64,000 nt of DNA from Cepaea nemoralis (lineage: Eukaryota; Mollusca; Gastropoda; Stylommatophora; Helicidae), in the NCBI GenBank assembly GCA_014155875.1, contig JACEFZ010002102.1, forward strand, positions 215,001 to 279,000, read 5' to 3'. The translations under genes were made by a program, and so were the position numbers. Of this stretch, positions 62,955 through 64,000 are shown in pieces. The notes beneath the pieces were generated by a model. That model did no database searches and had not been told where the DNA came from. It worked only from the letters and a program-made list of their open reading frames with translations. Each line of letters opens with the position of its first letter. Position 1 is the first letter of the stretch.

Positions 62955-63420
62955 GTTGTCTACGATCATCATCCAATGCCTTGTCGACTGGCGTGAACGA
63001 TCATTCCTCTCCACAAATTGTGATCTCCGACGTCATGGATCAATTCGTGTGTTGACTCCCTTCCGTGCCATGACACAAGACTGTCAAGAATCTTCACACA
63101 CAGTCTTCCTCTATCTCTCTTTCTGCAAATCTTTCTGGCTGTCACAACATTTTCCAGTTTTTGTTTTCTCATAATGTAGCCAAACAAATGATTACAGCCT
63201 CATTCTGATGTTTGTGATAAGTTGTCTTTGCGTATCAGCTTCCATTAAATCGTCCTGATTGCCCATTTTGGCTGTCCAATTAATTTTCAGTATTCTTCTA
63301 TACAACCACATCTCCAAGGCTTCCATGGATTTGTTCGTAACTTTACTAATTGTCCAGGATTCGCAGCCGTATATTAAAACTGGTTCTATGTAACATGCAA
63401 GAACTCTTTTCTAACTTCGG
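62955..63420 (-). pseudogene. RTE-A LINE 3' portion
   Basis: Minus-strand sequence collinear with 17640-18000: GATCTCCGACGTCATGGATC, TGACTCCCTTCCGTGCCATG, CACAGTCTTCCTCTATCTCT, TTGCCCATTTTGGCTG. It encodes a decayed MFGYIMRKQKLENVVTARK. No open RT remains. Confidence 0.75.
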
Positions 63421-64000
63421 AACCAATCTCTCAATAAGAGCTAGAACTTTCACTGTCTTTTGTCGATTCTACAGCCTTCCCTCCGAACGAGGGCAGTGCA
63501 TCTGAGTACGGAACTCTTCGGTGGGGCAAATCGCTGCGCCGTAGGAGTTGCCAAATCATACAAATTTCGGCCGAAGTCCAACCTGAATACCAAGGTTTTA
63601 GTCGTCGTAAGAAAGCCACACTCCTCAGCAGAGACCAAGAGATGGGTCGAGGAACCCAGAGGAATAGCCAGCTTCCCAGAGTGCGGCGCAGTGAACGGGT
63701 CACAAAGAAGGAACATAGTAACGAAGATGAACGGAGGCGACAGAGGCAGAGGCTGGGGAAGAAGCTGGCTCCCCACGACCACAGGTGCTAGGATGGTGTG
63801 AGGGCACCAAGCACAGGATGCACAGGTTCTCCTTGCTGAGGGAGGGGAGGCTTTAGAGCAGACATGTTTGCAGGTATGGGACAAGCACGGAAAACACAAG
63901 GACAACGCAAGCGACCGAATGTCTTGCACTGGAGGGGAAAAACTTACAGAGTCATGACCCGGACGGGCCCACCTATAGAGAATTTCAAGAAGTGAAAGGG
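63421..64000. other. Unrecognised GC-richer sequence at the window edge
   Basis: Base composition rises in G/C and purines. A 113-codon frame (63460-63801, plus) has no recognised domain. It could be the 5' region of another element continuing beyond the window. Confidence 0.3.

Noticed and set aside
63460..63801. Host gene start at the window edge
   Set aside because: Both strands carry frames of similar length with no domain. It could equally be the 5' region of a mobile element.

Overview
This window looks like repeat-dominated, non-coding DNA from an animal genome, most likely an aquatic invertebrate such as a mollusc or another lophotrochozoan. That placement is an inference from style only: RNase-H-bearing and RTE-like LINEs, Penelope-like elements with hammerhead ribozymes, several tRNA-derived SINE families, hAT/mariner/pogo relics and very long microsatellites. 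I found no host protein-coding gene, no rRNA and no convincing functional tRNA. Nothing identifies the species.

Layout. 0-7.2 kb: SINE copies, a (GAA)n tract, a large (TAAC)n/(TGAC)n array split by a mariner-derived inverted-repeat element, other microsatellites and unrecognised AT-rich sequence. 7.4-13.0 kb: a near-intact LINE (endonuclease-RT-RNase H, minus strand), abutted head-to-tail by a 5'-truncated sister copy that is fused to an RTE-like 3' fragment. 13-20 kb: decayed RTE-like copies on the minus strand, cut by a 152-bp MITE, a SINE and an inverted pair of Penelope terminal repeats. 20-26 kb: a CA/TA/TG palindrome, a copy of an unrecognised conserved coding repeat cut by a hAT MITE, a second LINE lineage and short satellites. 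26.8-33.8 kb: one giant inverted-repeat structure of about 7 kb whose arms are GGA/CCT-rich and whose ends share a 29-bp inverted terminus. 34-49 kb: SINEs, LINE 3' fragments, a 42-43-bp minisatellite joined to the second copy of the conserved coding repeat, a second hAT MITE inside another minisatellite, and a three-level nested insertion (SINE containing pogo-like element containing short retroposon). 50.6-53.9 kb: an uninterrupted endonuclease-RT LINE frame ending in a zinc-finger-like motif. 54-64 kb: more LINE and SINE debris, a stepwise graded tetranucleotide array, and a recent head-to-head Penelope pair (59.3-60.9 kb) whose outer ends each carry a hammerhead ribozyme motif.

How the parts relate. 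LINE frames supply reverse transcriptase. SINE families carry tails ((TAAC)n-like or LINE-like) that suggest dependence on those LINEs. Several (GAT)n/(ATG)n microsatellites sit exactly at LINE 3' ends and look like expanded tails. Target-site duplications and nesting allow parts of the insertion order to be read directly. Boundaries of decayed elements were judged by eye and are good to tens of bases.
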